In this document: positions 7,440 through 10,061 of the stretch, piece by piece | How positions within the stretch are numbered: the first letter of the stretch is position 1 | Layout of the letters: each line of letters opens with the position of its first letter | NCBI GenBank assembly: GCA_031258795.1 | Contig: JAIRMI010000027.1 | Coordinates: 1 to 10,061 of the forward strand | Direction: 5' to 3' | DNA length: 10,061 nucleotides | From: Puniceicoccales bacterium | GTDB taxonomy: Bacteria; Verrucomicrobiota; Verrucomicrobiia; Opitutales; JAIRKQ01 | Translations under genes and position numbers: made by a program | The notes under the pieces: model-generated | What the model saw: the letters and a program-made list of their open reading frames with translations, nothing else | What the model was told of the DNA's origin: nothing | Database searches by the model: none

Positions 7440-7530
7440 TTCTTTCAGCAAAAGAGCAATCACAAGGGGCGCCCTTTCACAAGAATTTTGTTCTTTACCG
7501 TGAAAATTTTTTTTGTAAAATATATAAAAC
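7440..7530. promoter_or_regulatory. Divergent promoter region, radC / secretion-chaperone operon
   Basis: The 91 bp between two genes that read away from each other must hold both promoters. To the right, TTTACC (7494-7499), a 16-base spacer and TAAAAT (7516-7521) make a plausible -35/-10 pair that would start RNA only a few bases before the ATG at 7531. No Shine-Dalgarno precedes that ATG, so a leaderless message is possible. To the left, TTTACA and TAAAGA, 16 apart on the minus strand, could serve radC. Between radC and these boxes TCACAAG occurs twice (7460-7466, 7477-7483), flanking a GGGGCGCCC near-palindrome. This is an operator-like arrangement of 17-base period. Confidence 0.35.
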
Positions 7531-8043
7531 ATGGACGCTGATAAAAGTTTTGTCTTGCAAAGAAAGTTGGCAGAGTACATCGATTTCGCTTCTTCAAAGG
7601 TGAAATCTAAACTGCTGCTTGGCAGCAATGGTATATGCACATTCAAGCACGATCTAAGCGGAATGGAATTTGCCATTGAACTTCCCGAAGGCAGCGACAT
7701 TGTATATTTCTATTCCCCCATTTGTCGCGTACCATACGACTTTACGGAGCATTTTTTCGAAAAGCTACTTGAAAACAACCTGCATGGCATAGCCAACAAC
7801 CAAGCTAGCTTTGGCCTGGATAAAAAAACGCAAAATATCGTTTTAACCTATAGTATTTCCATGAAATACCTCGATGCCGTCGCTTTCGATAATATATTTT
7901 TCAACTTCGTAAAGACCGCTGAGAAAGCGGCAGCAAATACGATCCGATGGATCAGCGAAATATCATCAAAATACACCCTTTCGGAAGATGAAACGGAAGG
8001 TGAAGTTGGCGAAGCGGCCGCAAACATAAAAGTGAGAGCATAA
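7531..8043 (+). CDS. CesT-type type III secretion chaperone
   Basis: A 170-aa acidic cytosolic protein that I read as a class I type III secretion chaperone (Tir chaperone CesT/SycE fold). The strongest stretch is LLENNLHGIANNQASFGLDK (79-98), followed by NIVLTYSISMKYLDAVAFDN (102-121). This matches the family pattern LLxANLxGxxTGGAxLGLDxxTxxLVLxxxLP. The N-terminus supplies the expected first amphipathic helix (FVLQRKLAEYIDFA) and the strand CTFKHDLSGMEFAIEL. The end helix (FDNIFFNFVKTAEKAAANTIRW, within 119-140) fits the family's last helix. The tail of about 30 residues (141-170) is longer than usual. Such chaperones dimerise, bind the N-terminal part of an effector and keep it unfolded for export. 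The gene is followed after one base by its likely client. No secretion-apparatus genes lie in the window. Confidence 0.75.
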   Translation: MDADKSFVLQRKLAEYIDFASSKVKSKLLLGSNGICTFKHDLSGMEFAIELPEGSDIVYFYSPICRVPYDFTEHFFEKLLENNLHGIANNQASFGLDKKTQNIVLTYSISMKYLDAVAFDNIFFNFVKTAEKAAANTIRWISEISSKYTLSEDETEGEVGEAAANIKVRA

Positions 8044-8044
8044 A

Positions 8045-8647
8045 ATGTCGGTAGATCCCGTTGAGTTATTCGAAAATAGGGAGGATGGGCAACAGACTAG
8101 CCATAGGGCGTGGAATATCGAAGATTTAATAGGCAATATGCCGACCGACGTTCCCAGTATGCCGGTTAATCCACCATGTCTGTCCGCCGCACAAGTGGCC
8201 TTGGAATTTTCCGAAAATCAACAAACACGCTCCCTCGATTTCGCTGCCGATGAACCACATGGTAAGTTTAGTAGCGTCAATCTAACGGGAGCCGGGACAA
8301 CCGCCGTTCAAGAGCAAGAGCAGATCCCTGACAGCAGCGTGGACTTAATCGGAGATATGGACGATGATGGGGATGGTATAGCAAATAGGATTGACCAAAA
8401 AAGTGAAACGCGCGGGCAGATAGCAAAAAAAATACAGGAGAAAAGACAAGAAGTCGGAAGAAAGAATTCTATGCGCAATACAAATTCCATTAAGGCCTTG
8501 ACTTCGGCAATGAGCCTCATTAATGCCCTAAACGATGCTGCAAACTCTAATTCATCTGCTCGAAGCAAAAAGGAACAAGATAGCCCTGGAGATCTTCTCA
8601 AGAAAAAGGATGACGATGTGGTGACAGGTGTTTCAGCTTTAAACTAG
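8045..8647 (+). CDS. Acidic hydrophilic protein, candidate type III secretion substrate
   Basis: A 200-aa protein with no recognised family. It starts one base after the chaperone stop (TAAAATG), with GAGAG about 7 bases before the ATG, so it is probably co-translated with the chaperone. It has no signal peptide or membrane segment and is rich in Asp, Ser, Asn and Gln, so it is probably largely disordered. A motif recurs: EDLIGNM (26-32) and VDLIGDM (99-105). The second copy runs into DMDDDGDGIANRID (104-117), an Asp-rich loop like the calcium-binding loops of thrombospondin type 3 repeats. Residues about 122-165 look helical (basic QIAKKIQEKRQEVGRK, then SIKALTSAMSLINALNDAA), with a Lys/Asp tail after it. 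Chaperone-adjacent genes are commonly effectors or secreted regulators; that role is inference from position and composition. Confidence 0.7.
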   Translation: MSVDPVELFENREDGQQTSHRAWNIEDLIGNMPTDVPSMPVNPPCLSAAQVALEFSENQQTRSLDFAADEPHGKFSSVNLTGAGTTAVQEQEQIPDSSVDLIGDMDDDGDGIANRIDQKSETRGQIAKKIQEKRQEVGRKNSMRNTNSIKALTSAMSLINALNDAANSNSSARSKKEQDSPGDLLKKKDDDVVTGVSALN

Positions 8648-8667
8648 AGTAAACAAAGGGTTTTGCT

Positions 8668-9207
8668 ATGTCAAAGCGCACAGTAATAATTATTCCTAAC
8701 AAATTCGAAGAAATGGAGTTTGTATGCCCCTTTGATATTTTGCTTCGAGGAGGCAGTGAGGTTACCGTTGCCGGCTATGGCAACGTAAACATCACCGGGT
8801 GTCATGGGTTACAAGTGCGGGCAAATGTCAAATTTGCCGATATAGCTTCCAGCATCTACGATTGCGTAATACTACCAGGCGGTCCCGGTTGTTACAGTTT
8901 GCGTGGCGATGCAACGTTGAAAGATTTCCTGATGCGGCACTTTGAGGCCAAAAAACTGGTGTGTGCAATTTGTGCTGCCCCGCTAGTTTTGCACGATGCT
9001 GGCATTTTGCAGAACAGAAAATACACGGGGCACCCATGCACCTACAGTGAGCTGAAAGAAATCATAGCAACGGATGCCGTCGTTGGCGATGGGAACCTTA
9101 TAACCGGTTCCGGACCCGGTGTCGCTGCAAAATTTGGTCTTAAAATTTTGGAACGCCTGACAGATAAGGCAACAGCAGATAACACAGCTAGAGCAATGCT
9201 GTTTTAA
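8668..9207 (+). CDS. DJ-1/PfpI-family protein (DJ-1/YajL subgroup)
   Basis: A 179-aa protein of the DJ-1/ThiJ/PfpI superfamily. The start SKRTVIIIPNKFEEMEFVCP closely follows human DJ-1 and E. coli YajL. E17 corresponds to DJ-1 Glu18, and VCAICAAPLVL (98-108) is the nucleophile elbow with C102 equivalent to DJ-1 Cys106. GHP (121-123) gives the active-site-region His122, and TGSGPGVAAKF (146-156) matches the SRGPGTSFEF segment. Length is normal. Members act in oxidative-stress protection and as glyoxalases or protein/nucleotide quality-control enzymes; the exact activity here cannot be read. AAAGGG stands 8 bases before the ATG. It follows the acidic protein by 20 bases, so it is probably co-transcribed with the chaperone pair, perhaps only by position. 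No hairpin terminator is evident after it. Confidence 0.93.
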   Translation: MSKRTVIIIPNKFEEMEFVCPFDILLRGGSEVTVAGYGNVNITGCHGLQVRANVKFADIASSIYDCVILPGGPGCYSLRGDATLKDFLMRHFEAKKLVCAICAAPLVLHDAGILQNRKYTGHPCTYSELKEIIATDAVVGDGNLITGSGPGVAAKFGLKILERLTDKATADNTARAMLF

Positions 9208-9393
9208 TCAAATTTTCTCCAAAAACAGAACTTTGCTCGCACCGCCGAATTTGTCTAAGTGCATTTAATTGAAAGGGAAAGTTATAGGTATCCAACTCCA
9301 TTGCCTTCTCGGCTTGAAATGAGAAGTATCTACTACAAAATACCAGAGCATTTTCAGCACAGACTCCATTGTTGCCCCAGTAAAATGGGCAAC
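9208..9393. other. Non-coding spacer between the DJ-1 gene and the right IS630 cluster
   Basis: A spacer of 186 bp without a supported gene. Directly beside the IS end is a perfect 7-bp inverted repeat, GTTGCCC (9371-9377) and GGGCAAC (9387-9393), with a 9-base loop. On the minus strand the transposase reading frame of the neighbouring copy happens to continue into this spacer as an open frame; it has no recognisable protein character. Confidence 0.4.
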
Positions 9394-9922
9394 TATAGTC
9401 ATCTTACTCCAGAAAAGCATATTGGATAGCGTCGAAGAGGGAAGGGAAGAAGTGGAGGATATGGGAGAGTGTTCCTTTGAGGTTCGCCCAGAACTTTTCG
9501 ATGGGATTGGGGTCCGGAGAGTAGGGAGGCATGGTAAATTAGGGAACAGCCAGCGCTTCGATGGCCTCCCGTGTCCTGGGATGCTTATGAAACGCTCCAT
9601 TATCCATAACGGCCACTTGCCCTGGTTTCAGCGCTGCAACGAGGAATTGTTCCACCCAGGCATTGAAGACTTCTCCATCGGTAGTGCAATTGTAAATACA
9701 TTCGGCAATGATCTTGCCATCGATACCAGCGACAATGTTCCTCCTCTAAAATTTCTTCCCAGCCACAAAGCCAATCACCTTTTTCTCCTTTTGCTGATCT
9801 GGCATTTCTCCTATGCAGATGCCGATCGACCCCACTTTCATCCACACAGACTATGTCTTCCTTTTTGTAGGGGGAGATTGCCCTCTCATACTCCTCACGT
9901 TTCTCCTCATCCCGCTCTTTAT
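9394..9922 (-). mobile_element. IS630-type transposase pseudogene lacking its N-terminus (copy R1)
   Basis: Reading leftward, it starts at YKERDEEKREEYERAISPYKK and continues through CVDESGVDRHLHRRNAR, VAALKPGQVAVMDNGAFHK and REAI to the frameshifted PPYSP-NPIEKFWANLKG end. It stops with TAA at 9406-9404 and ends at the terminal GATGACTATA (9403-9394). Three frame lesions are visible: a 5-A run near 9779-9783, a missing base in the AIEAAG segment (near 9559), and an extra base near 9531 in TTTACCATGCC. The first and third are shared with copy L3 on the left. The 5' helix-turn-helix part is not present here; the sequence switches at TATA (9922-9925) to the end of copy R2. Confidence 0.85.
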
Positions 9923-10061
9923 ATAGTCATCTCACTTTAGAAAAGCATATTGAATAGCGTTAAAGAGAAAAATGAAGAAGTGGAGAATGTCGGAAAGTGT
10001 TCCTTTGAGGTTTGCCCAGAATTTTTCGATGGGATTGAGGTCCGAAGAGTAGGGAGGCAAG
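9923..10061 (-). mobile_element. IS630-type transposase 3' end, continues past the window (copy R2)
   Basis: The last 42 or so codons of another copy: PPYSSDLNPIEKFWANLKG, then TLSDILHFF, ending AFLK and TGA (9934-9932), followed by GATGACTATA. The frame is uninterrupted in the visible part and the catalytic Glu segment is intact, unlike the other copies. The rest lies beyond the right edge, so whether this one is complete cannot be judged. Its end abuts the TATA that begins the YKER codons of copy R1. Confidence 0.85.

Noticed and set aside
7440..7700. An 87-codon N-terminal extension of radC
   Set aside because: It is antisense to the chaperone gene, has no RadC-like sequence, and the canonical GHRKRLRERF opening follows the ATG at 7439.
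836..9393. A composite transposon carried by the two IS630 clusters
   Set aside because: The flanking copies are broken, the block includes rho, and no target duplication around the whole unit can be seen in the window.
1..10061. CRISPR array, tRNA or rRNA gene
   Set aside because: No regularly spaced identical repeats and no cloverleaf or rRNA signature seen in any gap; the repeats present are IS pieces or diverged long units.

Overview
The window looks like a piece of chromosome from a Gram-negative, probably host-associated bacterium. It holds housekeeping genes (rho, mgtE, marC, radC), a type III secretion chaperone gene, and decayed insertion sequences at both edges. A long Asn/Arg-rich N-terminal part in Rho, a verrucomicrobial-looking gene set and a secretion chaperone would suit a member of the PVC group (Verrucomicrobia and relatives). 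That placement is a low-confidence inference. Many remnants of one IS630-type family suggest a genome that has carried, and is now degrading, a mobile-element load.

Layout. Positions 1-835 are three scrambled pieces of IS630-type transposase on the + strand. Positions 836-1236 hold an imperfect direct-repeat tract and no convincing gene. From 7439 back to 1237 everything lies on the minus strand in the order radC, marC, mgtE, a 52-aa membrane peptide gene, a shrunken antiporter-like membrane protein gene (NuoN/NuoM type), and rho. The mgtE, 52-aa and antiporter-like genes overlap by their start and stop codons and are almost certainly translationally coupled. Reading the other way from a 91-bp divergent intergenic region is a three-gene + strand block, 7531-9207. 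It holds a CesT-type secretion chaperone, a hydrophilic acidic protein starting one base after it (candidate effector or substrate), and a DJ-1/PfpI-family protein 20 bases further on. Positions 9394-10061 are two more IS630 pieces, on the minus strand.

The IS clusters are therefore inverted relative to each other and point their 3' ends inward, around about 8.5 kb of genes. All of the more complete copies carry frameshifts, and some of these lesions are shared between copies.

Functionally, the minus-strand block combines transcription termination (Rho), Mg2+ import (MgtE) and two proteins of unclear role. The + strand block points to a type III secretion system encoded elsewhere, with this locus supplying one chaperone and its likely client. 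The points most worth a second look are the chaperone/client pair, the coupled mgtE-small peptide-antiporter-like trio with lost proton-path residues, and the history of the IS fragments.
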